Shown: positions 22,205-30,687, counted from the first letter of the stretch. The stretch is DNA of 64,000 nt from Sulfitobacter dubius (GCF_900113435.1 NZ_FOPG01000001.1:186001-250000), one strand, 5' to 3'. The notes: a model not told the origin generated them from the sequence alone. Made by a program: numbers and translations.

Positions 22205-22776
22205 GGGTAGGGCTGGGATATGCCGGGCTGGCGCTGCTGGCTGTGCTCTGGATTTTGCCTCTGGGGCAATGGCTCGGCGCCGACTTTCCGCATCACATGC
22301 TGCGGCATATGGGGCTGGTGGCTGTGGTGGCGCCGCTGCTGGTGCTAGGTTTTCCAAAGGTCACAGCGATTTTCGCCCCGTCGCCGCTTTTGGGCGCGGT
22401 GGTTGAGTTCGTCGTCGTCTGGGGCTGGCATTTGCCCGCATTGCACGGCTGGGCCGATGGCGGCTGGCCGGGGCTGGTGCTTGAACAGCTAAGTTTTGCT
22501 CTGGCCGGACTGCTGGTCTGGGCCGGATGTCTGCGTGGGGAGCCGTTGGCCGGAGCAGGCGGGCTGCTGCTGACCTCCATGCATATGACGCTGCTGGGGG
22601 CGTTGATTATCCTTGCCCCACGCGATCTTTATGCTGCGATCTGTGGCCGTGCGCCGGATTTGGATGCACAGCAGTTGGGTGGGCTATTGATGCTGGGGAT
22701 CGGCACGCCGATTTATCTGGTCGCAGGATTGGCGCTGATCGCTAAGGCGCTGGAAGACAAAAGGGAAATGGCATGA
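22201..22776 (+). CDS. ctaG: caa3-type cytochrome oxidase assembly factor CtaG
   Basis: 191-residue multi-pass membrane protein of the CtaG_caa3 family (unrelated to Cox11-type CtaG). Conserved His-containing motifs are visible: FPHHMLRHMGLVAVVAPLLVLG near residue 31, VVWGWHLPALH near residue 75 and TSMHMTLLGALIILAPRDLY near residue 120; the His/Met residues fit a copper role in oxidase assembly. Overlaps both neighbours by 4 bases. Confidence 0.88.
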   Translation: MRVGLGYAGLALLAVLWILPLGQWLGADFPHHMLRHMGLVAVVAPLLVLGFPKVTAIFAPSPLLGAVVEFVVVWGWHLPALHGWADGGWPGLVLEQLSFALAGLLVWAGCLRGEPLAGAGGLLLTSMHMTLLGALIILAPRDLYAAICGRAPDLDAQQLGGLLMLGIGTPIYLVAGLALIAKALEDKREMA

Positions 22777-23798
22777 AACGGGTGATCCAGACCCTCGCCG
22801 CAGTAGCGGCAACTGGTGCCGTGGTGGCAGTTTCTGTCGTCGCGATCGGGCTTTACAATGTTTCGGCACGCGAGGGGCATATGTGGGGGGTGACATGGTT
22901 GATGCACACGACTTTTAAACAGTCGGTCAAACTGCGGGCGCCGGGGCCAGACGAGGTGCCAGATGATCTAGGCTCGCCAGATCGGGTGAAGCTCGGCGCG
23001 TTGCATTTCAAAAACGCCTGCGCCTTTTGCCATGCGCTGCCGGGGCAGCCGCAAGGCGCCGCGGCACAGGCGATGGAGCCGACCCCGCCGCATGTCAGCA
23101 GCATTACCGGTTGGACACCGGGAGAGATGTTTTGGATCGTCAATGAGGGCGTAAAAATGACCGGCATGCCGCATTGGCCTGCCAAAGATCGCGACGATGA
23201 GGTTTGGTCGGTCGTGGCCTACCTGAACGCGCTGCCCGATGGGGCGGGGCAGGTGGCGCTGGCAGGCGAAGGGCGCGGGCGGGCGAGCTGTGCACAATGC
23301 CATGGCGAAGGTGGAGAAAGTGGCAACAGCCATATCCCGCGCCTTGATCTGCTTACCCCCGGCCAGATCGCCGAGGCGCTGCGCCAGTATCGCAGTGGCC
23401 AGCGACAGAGCGGCATTATGCAAGAGGCAGCGATGGCGCTCAGCGACAATGAGATCGCCACGTTGGCGCAGACGTTCGGTTCATCCAAAGGTCCACGGCG
23501 GCAGTCCGAACCTGCGCCCGAAGCCACAACCCCCGGTGCGTTGCTGGCGCAGCGTGGCACTGGCGATGTGCCTGCCTGCACCGTCTGTCATGGTCCGGGG
23601 CGGCAGGCCGACGCGCCCATCGCGCCGCTGCTGACCGGGCAAAGCCGCGACTATTTGACGGGGCAACTCAGACTGTGGCGTAACGGCAATCGGGGCGGTG
23701 GAGAACGGGCGCGTTTAATGCGCAAGGCTGCGCAGGATTTAAGTGATGCGGATATGTCGGCCTTGGCGGACTATTTCGCGGGGCTTCCTGCTGAGTAG
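22773..23798 (+). CDS. Membrane-anchored triheme cytochrome c
   Basis: 341-residue c-type cytochrome with an uncleaved or cleaved N-terminal helix (about 7-28) and three heme attachment sites: CAFCH (83-87), CAQCH (173-177) and CTVCH (269-273). The first domain resembles a single class I cytochrome; the other two form a tandem like the cytochrome c4 or FixP-type pairs. Axial Met candidates include MTGMPHW near residue 130. As last gene of the oxidase operon it is the likely electron donor to the CtaC heme. It converges with ligD after only 3 bases. Confidence 0.9.
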   Translation: MKRVIQTLAAVAATGAVVAVSVVAIGLYNVSAREGHMWGVTWLMHTTFKQSVKLRAPGPDEVPDDLGSPDRVKLGALHFKNACAFCHALPGQPQGAAAQAMEPTPPHVSSITGWTPGEMFWIVNEGVKMTGMPHWPAKDRDDEVWSVVAYLNALPDGAGQVALAGEGRGRASCAQCHGEGGESGNSHIPRLDLLTPGQIAEALRQYRSGQRQSGIMQEAAMALSDNEIATLAQTFGSSKGPRRQSEPAPEATTPGALLAQRGTGDVPACTVCHGPGRQADAPIAPLLTGQSRDYLTGQLRLWRNGNRGGGERARLMRKAAQDLSDADMSALADYFAGLPAE

Positions 23799-23801
23799 CC
23801 C

Positions 23802-26261
23802 TTAGCCCTCAGACCACGTCTGTAACTTTTCGATCACCCCATCGGTCAGCGATTGCAGTTCTTCTTGCACCTTAAGCGCCGGGCAGGGCCGATCCAGCCG
23901 CGCAGCCATATCGCCCATGCGGAAGCCATTAGCGCTGTCGAGTTTCTCCAACTCATCCCAAGTCACTGGCACGGCCACCGGCGCACCGGGGCGGGCGCGC
24001 AGGGAATAAGGCGCGATGGCCGTGGCGCCGCGTTCGTTGCGCAACCAGTCGATGAAAATGCGGCCCTTGCGCTTGGCCTTGGACATGGTCGCGACATAGC
24101 GGTCAGGGTTTTGGGCGGCCATGACATGGGCGAAGGTTTTTGAGAAAAGCTTGACCGTGTCCCAGCCGCGTGTTCGGCGCAAGGCCAGCCAGACATGCAC
24201 GCCCTTGCCGCCAGTGACGATGGCCCCCGATTGCAGGCCCAGAGCCGTCAGCGCATCGCGTACCTCGAAAGCCGCAGCGCGTACATCGGGCCAGTCCAGC
24301 CCCTCATCTGGATCAAGGTCAAAGACCAGCCGGTCGGGGCGGTCCAACCGATCCACCCGCGCGGCCCAGATATGATACTCAATGCTGCCCATCTGCGCCG
24401 CCGCAATCAGGCTGTCGGGCCGTGTGGCATAGAGGTAATCTGCTGCGTCGCCGCCACTTTCCTCGATTGAGACCCGCGACAGCGCGTCGGGCATCCCGCC
24501 GCTGTCGTGTTTTTGAAAGAAACACTGTCCGTCGATCCCCGAAGGGCAGCGGAACAGCGACAGCGGACGGTGGCCCATCAGGTCGATCATGCGCGGGCCG
24601 ACGCGCGCGTAATGCCGTGCCACATCGCCCTTGGTGCAGCCCGCATCGGGGAAAACTTTGCGGTTGGCATTGCTGATCTGAACGCCACCAACCCTGCTGT
24701 CATCGGCCATCTGCAGCTCCTCTTGCGGTTCTTCCACGGTCACTTGGGTCGCGTCCTTATCGTGGCGCAGGCCCAGAAAACTGCCGTGCCGGATCACGCC
24801 ATCGGCGGTGAACTCGGTGAAATCCACCTCTGCCACCAGATCAGCGCGGACCCATTTGGCATCGCGGGCAACCTCGGGCGGCACGTCCCGCGCGGGCGGG
24901 GTCTTGCGGGCGGTCATGGCGCGGGCAAGGTCATTCATCATCTCTTCGGAGAACCCCGTGCCGACGCGCCCCTTGTAGCGCAACTCTCCCCCCTCATGGC
25001 TGCCGAGCAGCAGTGAAGCAAAGGCGCGGCCTTTTTTGTCAGAAGGGGAATAGCCGATGATGACAAACTCCTGCCGCCGGGTGCATTTGATCTTGAGCCA
25101 GTTCTTGCTGCGTCTGCCAGAGTAGGGCGCGTCGATGCGCTTGCTGATGATCCCTTCCGCTCCGGCTTCACAGGCACGTTTGAACACTTCGGGGCCGTGG
25201 CCGACCACATGCTCGCTCAGCCGCAGCGGTCCGCCTGCGGGGAGGCCAGAAAGCAGTTTGGCCAGCCGTGCGCGGCGGTCGTCTTGTGCTGTGTCGCGGA
25301 AATCCTCGCCATCAAGCGACAACAGATCGAAGGCGTAGAAAACCAGCGGATGCTCCTCTTTCAGCGCCCGCTGCAACGATGAGAATGCCGAACCTTTGAT
25401 CTTGGCCGCCATGACCTCTCCATCCAGCAGGGCCCGGTCGCAGGGCAGAGCGTCAAAAGCATGAGCCAGCCCGTTGAACTTCTCGGTCCAATCCTTGCCT
25501 GAGCGGGTGTAGAGCCGCGCACCGCCCTTGCCGAGGGAGACAAGACAGCGGTAGCCGTCGAACTTGGTTTCATGCATCCAGTTCTCACCCTCTGGCGCAT
25601 CGCTGACGAGGGTGGCGAGTTGTGGTCTGACGAAGGCCGGGCGTTTGCCTTTGCGTTTGGGGCTTGGGTCAGCCAGTTTTTTCGCGGGGGCGTCCTTGGC
25701 GATCTCGGCCATGGTGCGACCCGTGGTGGTCGACCGGGCGGTGCCCTCGGTCAGGCCGTCGGGCTGATCTCGGGCATAGTCATCGCGCTCCTTAATCAGC
25801 AGCCAGTTTTCACGCTTTTCCCGGCCCCGCATCCGCACCAGCGTCCAACCGCCCTGCATCTGCTGGCCTTGCAGCGTGAACTTGAGCTTGCCGTCTTTCA
25901 GCCCCTTGGCGACATCGCCCTGTGGCATCCAAGTGCCACGGTCCCAAAGCATCACCGTGCCGCCGCCGTATTGGCCCTTTGGGATCGTCCCTTCGAACCC
26001 GCCGTAGTCGAGCGGGTGGTCCTCTGTCCGCACGGCAAGACGCTTTTCTGAGGGGGCGGGGGAGGGGCCTTTGGTGACGGCCCAACTCAGCAGCACGCCT
26101 TCCCATTCAAGGCGAAAGTCATAGTGCAGGCGGGTGGCATCGTGTTTCTGAACGACGAAACTCTGCCCCGCACCGCTGCCGATCTGGCCGCGCGGCTCGG
26201 CTGTCGCCTCAAAGTCACGTTTGGCATTGTAGCTGGCGAGCCTGTCGGGTGATTTGGCCAT
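23802..26261 (-). CDS. ligD: Non-homologous end-joining DNA ligase LigD
   Basis: Multidomain repair enzyme, 819 residues, in the order phosphoesterase - ligase - polymerase. The 3'-phosphoesterase domain (about 35-160) shows QKHDATRLHYDFRLEW and EGTIPKGQYGGGTV. The ATP-dependent ligase has nucleotidyl-lysine Lys233 in HETKFDGYR, with EGIISKR and WLKIKC further on. The C-terminal primase/polymerase (about 530-810) has LVFDLDPDEGLDWP and GKGVHVWLALR. It works with Ku to trim, fill and seal double-strand breaks. ATG at 26261 overlaps the ku stop by one base. Confidence 0.96.
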   Translation of the reverse strand: MAKSPDRLASYNAKRDFEATAEPRGQIGSGAGQSFVVQKHDATRLHYDFRLEWEGVLLSWAVTKGPSPAPSEKRLAVRTEDHPLDYGGFEGTIPKGQYGGGTVMLWDRGTWMPQGDVAKGLKDGKLKFTLQGQQMQGGWTLVRMRGREKRENWLLIKERDDYARDQPDGLTEGTARSTTTGRTMAEIAKDAPAKKLADPSPKRKGKRPAFVRPQLATLVSDAPEGENWMHETKFDGYRCLVSLGKGGARLYTRSGKDWTEKFNGLAHAFDALPCDRALLDGEVMAAKIKGSAFSSLQRALKEEHPLVFYAFDLLSLDGEDFRDTAQDDRRARLAKLLSGLPAGGPLRLSEHVVGHGPEVFKRACEAGAEGIISKRIDAPYSGRRSKNWLKIKCTRRQEFVIIGYSPSDKKGRAFASLLLGSHEGGELRYKGRVGTGFSEEMMNDLARAMTARKTPPARDVPPEVARDAKWVRADLVAEVDFTEFTADGVIRHGSFLGLRHDKDATQVTVEEPQEELQMADDSRVGGVQISNANRKVFPDAGCTKGDVARHYARVGPRMIDLMGHRPLSLFRCPSGIDGQCFFQKHDSGGMPDALSRVSIEESGGDAADYLYATRPDSLIAAAQMGSIEYHIWAARVDRLDRPDRLVFDLDPDEGLDWPDVRAAAFEVRDALTALGLQSGAIVTGGKGVHVWLALRRTRGWDTVKLFSKTFAHVMAAQNPDRYVATMSKAKRKGRIFIDWLRNERGATAIAPYSLRARPGAPVAVPVTWDELEKLDSANGFRMGDMAARLDRPCPALKVQEELQSLTDGVIEKLQTWSEG

Positions 26262-27100
26262 TACGAAGCCTTCTTGCGCGGCGCCTTTTTCTTGGCGCTG
26301 GATTTTCCGCCGCCCGCTTCTTCCAGGCTCTCTTTCAGCGCGCCCATGAGGTCGATGACGTTCTCGCCCTCAGCAGGATCATCATCGCCGGTCTGCACGC
26401 GCGGGGTCTTTTTGTTTTTCACCTTGGCATCCAACAGCTTTTGCATCGCTTGGGCATATTTGTCGGTATAGGCGGAGGCGTCGAAGGGCGCGGTTTTCTT
26501 GTCGATGAGGGAGGTTGCGACCTCAAGCAACTCCTTGTCGGTCTTGTCGTCCTCGATATCGGTGAAAATCTGATCCGCCTCGCGCAGCTCATCGGCATAG
26601 TGCAGCGTCTCCATCAGCAGCCCGTCGCCGCAGGGTTTGACGCAGGCGAGGTATTCTTTGCCACGCATGGTGACCTGACCCAGCCCCACTTTGCCCGCCT
26701 GCCGCAGCGCGTCACGCACCACGCGGTAGGCATCTTGGGCCAGATCGTCAGAGGCGGTGATGTAATAGGGTTTATCGAAATAGAGCGGCGAGATTTCGCA
26801 GGCGTCGACGAATTGCACCAGTTCAAAGGTCTTTTTCGTCTCCAGCTTGATCTGATCCACGTCATCAGGGTCAAGCAGGATGTATTCGTCATTGCTGACT
26901 TCATAGCCCTTGACGATATCCTCGGCCTTTACCGGGCCGATGCCGGGCACGGATTTCTCATAGCGCACGCGTTTGCCGGAGGGTTTGTGAATTTGCCGAA
27001 AGGTCACTTTGGAACTGGTCTTGGTGGCCGAGAATATCTCGACCGGGATCGACACCAGCGAGAGGCGAAGCTGACCCTTCCAAAGTGCGCGCGGTGCCAT
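26261..27100 (-). CDS. ku: Non-homologous end-joining protein Ku
   Basis: DNA end-binding homodimer that recruits LigD. 279 residues, beginning MAPRALWKGQLRLSLVSIPVEIF, the conserved bacterial Ku N-terminus, with RYEKSVPG, GYEVSNDEYILLDPDD and the central beta-barrel core, ending in a Lys-rich tail (SSAKKKAPRKKAS) as in many bacterial Ku proteins. It lies between yihY (11-base gap) and ligD (one-base overlap). Confidence 0.96.
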   Translation of the reverse strand: MAPRALWKGQLRLSLVSIPVEIFSATKTSSKVTFRQIHKPSGKRVRYEKSVPGIGPVKAEDIVKGYEVSNDEYILLDPDDVDQIKLETKKTFELVQFVDACEISPLYFDKPYYITASDDLAQDAYRVVRDALRQAGKVGLGQVTMRGKEYLACVKPCGDGLLMETLHYADELREADQIFTDIEDDKTDKELLEVATSLIDKKTAPFDASAYTDKYAQAMQKLLDAKVKNKKTPRVQTGDDDPAEGENVIDLMGALKESLEEAGGGKSSAKKKAPRKKAS

Positions 27101-27111
27101 GATCTTTTCTC

Positions 27112-28059
27112 CTACTTACCCTTGGCGCGGCCCAGCCGGTCTGCCTTGACCGCATCGCGCTGGCCCATCGGTTCATCCGGTCCGGTGGTGCTGTCTTTGC
27201 GGGTCTGGGCTTCCATTTCAGAATTGAACTCAGCGCCCAAGAGCACGATGAATGCCGAAATCCAGAGCCACATCAGCAGGATGATCGCACCGGCCATGCT
27301 GCCAAAGCTTTCGTTGTAGCTGCCAAAGTTGCTGACGTAGATCGAAAAACCGACCGATGCGACGATCCACAGGATGCAGGCGATGACAGAGCCGGGGGTG
27401 AGCCATTTCCATTCGGCATTGTCGCGGGCGGGGCCATAGCGGTAAAGCACGGCCAAGGCGAGCGTCGTAAGTGCGGCGAGCAACACCCAACTGCCGTAAG
27501 TAAGCAGTGTCTCGAACCAATCCGGCAGAGCGAGGAAGGCCACGATAGCCGGCACTGCTAATGTCGCGCCGAGGCCCAGAAGCAGCACGCCGATCAACAT
27601 AAGGGTAAGACCCAGTGTCCAGATCAATTTCGCGACGAACCCGCGGGTTTCATTTTCGTCATAGGCGACATTCAGCCCTTCCATCAGGCTGCCTACACCT
27701 TTGGAAGCAGAGTATAGGGCAAGGCCCAAGCCGATCAGGAAAGCCCAGCCAAGGCCGGTCTCTTCAGAACCGGTGACGGCGACGGCCTGATCTAGAATGA
27801 TGTTGGCCGCTTCCTCGGGGATGAGGTTGATGAGCGCTTCAAGTTGCGCAGTCACCTCGGCAGGTTCCATCACCAGACCGGCGAGCGCCATGAGGGCGGT
27901 GACAGCAGGAAAAATCGCCAATAACGCGTAGAATGCCACGCCAGCAGCAACCAGCGACACGTGGTCCGTCGCGATTTCGTCCTTGACCCGCAGCAGGATG
28001 TCTTTCCACCCGGGGGCCGGTATCTCCATCGGCGTTTCCGCTCCACGTCCGCGCGCCAT
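27112..28059 (-). CDS. YihY/BrkB-family inner membrane protein
   Basis: 315-residue multi-pass protein of the YihY/BrkB family (once mis-assigned as RNase BN). Family blocks: VSLVAAGVAFYALLAIFPAVTAL near residue 33, SASKGVGSLMEGLNVAYDENETRGF near residue 118, and the LYRYGPARDNAEWKWLTPGSVIA stretch. About six helices; function unknown, possibly transport or envelope integrity. It is 11 bases upstream of ku, so it probably heads a yihY-ku-ligD transcript, an unexpected partner for NHEJ genes. Confidence 0.88.
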   Translation of the reverse strand: MARGRGAETPMEIPAPGWKDILLRVKDEIATDHVSLVAAGVAFYALLAIFPAVTALMALAGLVMEPAEVTAQLEALINLIPEEAANIILDQAVAVTGSEETGLGWAFLIGLGLALYSASKGVGSLMEGLNVAYDENETRGFVAKLIWTLGLTLMLIGVLLLGLGATLAVPAIVAFLALPDWFETLLTYGSWVLLAALTTLALAVLYRYGPARDNAEWKWLTPGSVIACILWIVASVGFSIYVSNFGSYNESFGSMAGAIILLMWLWISAFIVLLGAEFNSEMEAQTRKDSTTGPDEPMGQRDAVKADRLGRAKGK

Positions 28060-28088
28060 AGGTAAACCTCTGTCTGTTGATATTATCT

Positions 28089-28121
28089 AAAAAATGCCCG
28101 CCCCCATTTGTAGGGACGGGC
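28089..28121 (-). terminator. Rho-independent terminator after the DUF3618 operon
   Basis: A 9-bp stem (28096-28104 with 28113-28121, one G-U pair) with an 8-base loop, followed on the minus strand by six T residues. It lies 11 bases beyond the DUF3618 stop and separates this operon from yihY. Confidence 0.9.
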
Positions 28122-28132
28122 CGTTGGGTAGG

Positions 28133-29437
28133 TCAGTTGTTGACGTCGCCGAGCTTTTGCTTGTCGGCTTCGCTTTTGGCAGCGTCAGCGACGCGCTGGC
28201 CGCTCTGCTTGGCTTTTTTGACTGCCGCATCGGCTGCGGTGTCTTCATCGGCTGCAGCATCGGCACTATCTTTGGTCTCTCTCAAAACCTTTCCAGCTTC
28301 GTCAGTCGCAGCCTTGGCCACTTTGCCCAGTTTCTCACGCTCTTCCGAATAGATACGCTCGGCTTCGTTAAAGAGCGCGTCACTGTGTTCGCCCATATAG
28401 GCGTCTTCGGTGCGGCTACGGGGCAGGGCGGCGCCGATCGCGGCTCCTACGGCCAATGCAAGTGCACCGGCGACAAAGGGATGCTCTTCGAAGAGGTCCG
28501 AGGCACGTTCGCTGCCCTGTCGGGCATAGCGGCCACTGGCGTTCCAAGCGTCAACCGCGGCGGCACGGGCCATGACGATCCGTTCACGTGCTTCGGCGCT
28601 CATATGCTCGGTTCCTTCGGACAGACGGTCACGCAGGGCATGGGCACGTTCATTCGCGGCGTTTGCACTGTCACGAACACTGTGTACGGCACCGCTGGCG
28701 GTGTTGTGCACGCTGTCGACTGCCGAACTTGCGCCGTATGCCGCGCGGTCGCGTGCATAGCGTGCACCGCTGGCAACAGACGATCCAGCAGAGCGGGCCC
28801 GACCGGCGGCTGAACTAGCGACGCCTTTTACGCCACCCGCAGCAGAGCTTGCGGCGCCGGATACGCCACTTGCAGCGGAACCTGCGGCCCCCGAAACGCC
28901 GCTCACCGCGGAGCCTGCGGCCCCTTTTACGCTGCCAGCGGCAGAGCGGGCACGGTCGCCTAGGCCACGGCCATCTTCGTCATCGTGGTGCACATCGCGC
29001 GCCCACGCAGGGACGTTATCGCCAGCGCCACGGTCGGCGCCGTAGTTGGACGCATATGCGCTTGCCGGGGCTGTCGAGCGGTGTGCGTCGCGCACAGCGG
29101 GACGGTTTTGCGTGTTGGTGACAGGGACGGGCACAGGATGCGCACGATCCCGGTCGAGCCCCTCATAGCTACGGCTGTCACGTTTGTTCCCGCTGCCGAA
29201 CATCATCCATGCGAGACCTGCACCCGTTAGGGCCAAAGCCACCGGGTTACGCTTGGCCGCATCTGAGACGGACCGACCCCAATCGCTGCCATGTTCGCGG
29301 AACTGGTCTGAGAACTGGCGAGCAATGCCTTCCACCGAGAAACGGTCCTGAAGGTCGTCTAGCGTACTGGCCAAACCGGCACGCTCGTGTTCGATTTCGC
29401 GTTCAATTTCTTCGGGGTTTCTGGAGTCATTTGTCAT
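28133..29437 (-). CDS. DUF3618 membrane protein with Ala/Ser/Gly repeats
   Basis: 434-residue Ala-rich protein. The N-terminus (PEEIEREIEHERAGLASTLDDLQDRFSVE) is a DUF3618 domain, followed by a membrane segment (about 64-80, NPVALALTGAGLAWMMFG). Residues about 164-222 are a low-complexity repeat of GAAGSAVSGVSGAAGSAASG type, then a helical region and a second membrane segment (about 319-338, HPFVAGALALAVGAAIGAAL) in the style of DUF883/YqjD C-termini. The tail is amphipathic and Lys/Glu-rich. It probably attaches a helical domain to the inner membrane; function unknown. Strong AAGGAGGT site before ATG 29437; overlaps the preceding gene by 11 bases. Confidence 0.85.
   Translation of the reverse strand: MTNDSRNPEEIEREIEHERAGLASTLDDLQDRFSVEGIARQFSDQFREHGSDWGRSVSDAAKRNPVALALTGAGLAWMMFGSGNKRDSRSYEGLDRDRAHPVPVPVTNTQNRPAVRDAHRSTAPASAYASNYGADRGAGDNVPAWARDVHHDDEDGRGLGDRARSAAGSVKGAAGSAVSGVSGAAGSAASGVSGAASSAAGGVKGVASSAAGRARSAGSSVASGARYARDRAAYGASSAVDSVHNTASGAVHSVRDSANAANERAHALRDRLSEGTEHMSAEARERIVMARAAAVDAWNASGRYARQGSERASDLFEEHPFVAGALALAVGAAIGAALPRSRTEDAYMGEHSDALFNEAERIYSEEREKLGKVAKAATDEAGKVLRETKDSADAAADEDTAADAAVKKAKQSGQRVADAAKSEADKQKLGDVNN
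28772..28948 (-). repeat. Low-complexity Ala/Gly/Ser repeat tract inside the DUF3618 gene
   Basis: This stretch codes for residues about 164-222, built from variants of a (G/S)(A/V)(A/S)G(S/A)-type unit with the phrases SGVSGAAGSAASG and SGAASSAAGG. The DNA copies differ at third positions, so the repetition is kept mainly at protein level. The tract probably forms a flexible or helical linker between the two membrane segments. Confidence 0.6.
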
Positions 29438-29825
29438 CGTAAACCTCCTTCATGGTCTGTGCGTCACGCTTGACGTTTTTGGCGGTGCGGGTTGGTGCAA
29501 GGCTGTTCAACTTCAGATCATTGGTGCCTTTCTGGATCATCACGTAAGCGACGATGGCAAGCAGAACGCCGACAATCACAGCCGACCAGCCAGCGGCGAT
29601 GCCTGCTTCGGTCAGTGCGGCCACCAGTGCGGCGCTGAGAACGTTAAGCGCGGTCAGCGCCACAACCACAGCACCAACGATCAGACCAATGGCCACGCCC
29701 GCATGCTTCAGGTTTTCATTCACTTCCGCGCGGGCCAGATCGACTTCCTTGCGCATCAGTGAACTGACATGGGAAAGCGCTTCGGTCAGCAGGCTCCCGG
29801 CGGATTTATTGCTTTCAGTGGTCAT
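29427..29825 (-). CDS. Phage-holin-3_6 / YqjE-like membrane protein
   Basis: 132 residues with an amphipathic N-terminus (LLTEALSHVSSLMRKEVDLARAEVNEN) and two membrane helices (about 41-67 and 77-97), the pattern of the Phage_holin_3_6 family that includes E. coli YqjE. Despite the name these are chromosomal membrane proteins; no phage genes are nearby. It overlaps the Ala-rich gene upstream by 4 bases and DUF3618 downstream by 11. Confidence 0.85.
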   Translation of the reverse strand: MTTESNKSAGSLLTEALSHVSSLMRKEVDLARAEVNENLKHAGVAIGLIVGAVVVALTALNVLSAALVAALTEAGIAAGWSAVIVGVLLAIVAYVMIQKGTNDLKLNSLAPTRTAKNVKRDAQTMKEVYDDK

Positions 29826-30427
29826 GCTTTCTCTCCTGTTACGACGTTGGGCGCGGCAGGTTGCTTGGCAGTGCGGCCGGGAACGGTGCTGGCTGCACCG
29901 GTCGGCGGCGTGCCGGGCATGGGCGGATCAATACGGTCGTCATCGTCATATTCGACGCCTGAACCACCATAGCCACCGCTGGGGCGCGAACCGGACGCTT
30001 TGGCAAAGCGGGTAGCAACAAAGCCAAGCAGCGCAGCACCACCAAGGAAGGTCAGCGGATTACGCTTGGCAAAGCCATTTAGGTCGTCGACGACTTCACC
30101 CAGGTCTTTGTCACGCATCGTTTCCGACACGTCGGCTAAACCATCAGCAAGCTGGCTAAAGCTGCGCTCTTGCGGGGAGCCGCTGCGCAGTTCATCGGCA
30201 GCCGTGCGCAGGGCAGAAGAAACGCTTTTGACTTCGTCGGCAGCCGTGTCGCGGGCTTGGTAGGCATAGTTGGTCGCTTCGGCAGAAACGGTGTCGGCCA
30301 CGTCGCGGGCCTGTGCCTTGGCGGATTCCGCGGCGCTGTTCGCGGCGGCGGCAGCTTTGTCTTTTGCAGCGGCGGCCTGCTCTTTAACGGCAGCAGTTTG
30401 GGTCTGTGTATTCTTGTCTTCGGGCAT
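29822..30427 (-). CDS. Ala-rich helical membrane-anchored protein (YqjD/DUF883-like)
   Basis: 201-residue protein. Residues 10-80 are an Ala/Lys/Glu-rich amphipathic helix of LEA-like character (AAAAKDKAAAAANSAAESAKAQARDVADT). A later helix is followed by a membrane segment at about 121-140 (KRNPLTFLGGAALLGFVATRFAK), as in DUF883/YqjD proteins, and a Gly/Pro-rich tail. ATG at 30427 has GGAGGT upstream; an earlier start at 30439 is unlikely. The family assignment is by layout, not by strong motif. Co-transcribed with the YqjE-like and DUF3618 genes. Confidence 0.8.
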   Translation of the reverse strand: MPEDKNTQTQTAAVKEQAAAAKDKAAAAANSAAESAKAQARDVADTVSAEATNYAYQARDTAADEVKSVSSALRTAADELRSGSPQERSFSQLADGLADVSETMRDKDLGEVVDDLNGFAKRNPLTFLGGAALLGFVATRFAKASGSRPSGGYGGSGVEYDDDDRIDPPMPGTPPTGAASTVPGRTAKQPAAPNVVTGEKA

Positions 30428-30438
30428 GGTGACCTCCA

Positions 30439-30507
30439 TTAAAATACGAGATTCAAGATCGCGAGAACGACCACGATCAGGCCGATAAGGTAGAAAATTC
30501 CGTGCAT
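30439..30507 (-). CDS. 22-residue single-pass membrane peptide
   Basis: A very short frame beginning MHGIFYLIG and ending in LAILNLVF, almost wholly hydrophobic and long enough for one membrane helix. Start ATG 30507 is preceded by TGGAGAGACCC, a credible ribosome binding site, and it is the first gene after the EcfG-type promoter (30551-30575), only 11 bases before the next gene. Short hydrophobic peptides of this kind are common in alphaproteobacterial stress operons. It could instead be a leader without function. Confidence 0.65.
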   Translation of the reverse strand: MHGIFYLIGLIVVVLAILNLVF

Positions 30508-30550
30508 GGGTCTCTCCATTCGTCTGCGTCGATTATCTAATCTACAGACC

Positions 30551-30575
30551 AACGACTGACGCTGCGGGCAGTTCC
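30551..30575 (-). promoter_or_regulatory. EcfG-type general stress promoter of the yqjDE-like operon
   Basis: GGAAC, 16 bases, CGTT on the minus strand, exact to the EcfG consensus. The CGTT ends 44 bases before the ATG of the membrane peptide that opens the operon. The downstream gene types fit the general stress response. Confidence 0.75.
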
Positions 30576-30660
30576 GCGAGGGCTTCAAAAGAAAGCTGGG
30601 AACCCTTTGGCATGCGGCGATTAAACGAGGACAGAACCAGGGCGGAGGCCATAAACGCAA

Positions 30661-30687
30661 GCGGCGCGCCCCATAAGGACGCGCCGC
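30661..30687 (-). terminator. Hairpin terminator after the lytic transglycosylase gene
   Basis: An 8-bp GC-rich stem (GCGGCGCG 30661-30668 with CGCGCCGC 30680-30687) and an 11-base loop, 23 bases past the stop of the transglycosylase gene. The T tract on the minus strand is short (GCGTTT), so termination may be partial. Confidence 0.55.

Noticed and set aside
29427..29825. Possible prophage remnant because of the holin-family protein
   Set aside because: No phage structural, integrase or lysis genes nearby; the family includes ordinary chromosomal proteins such as YqjE, and the gene is embedded in a coherent stress operon.
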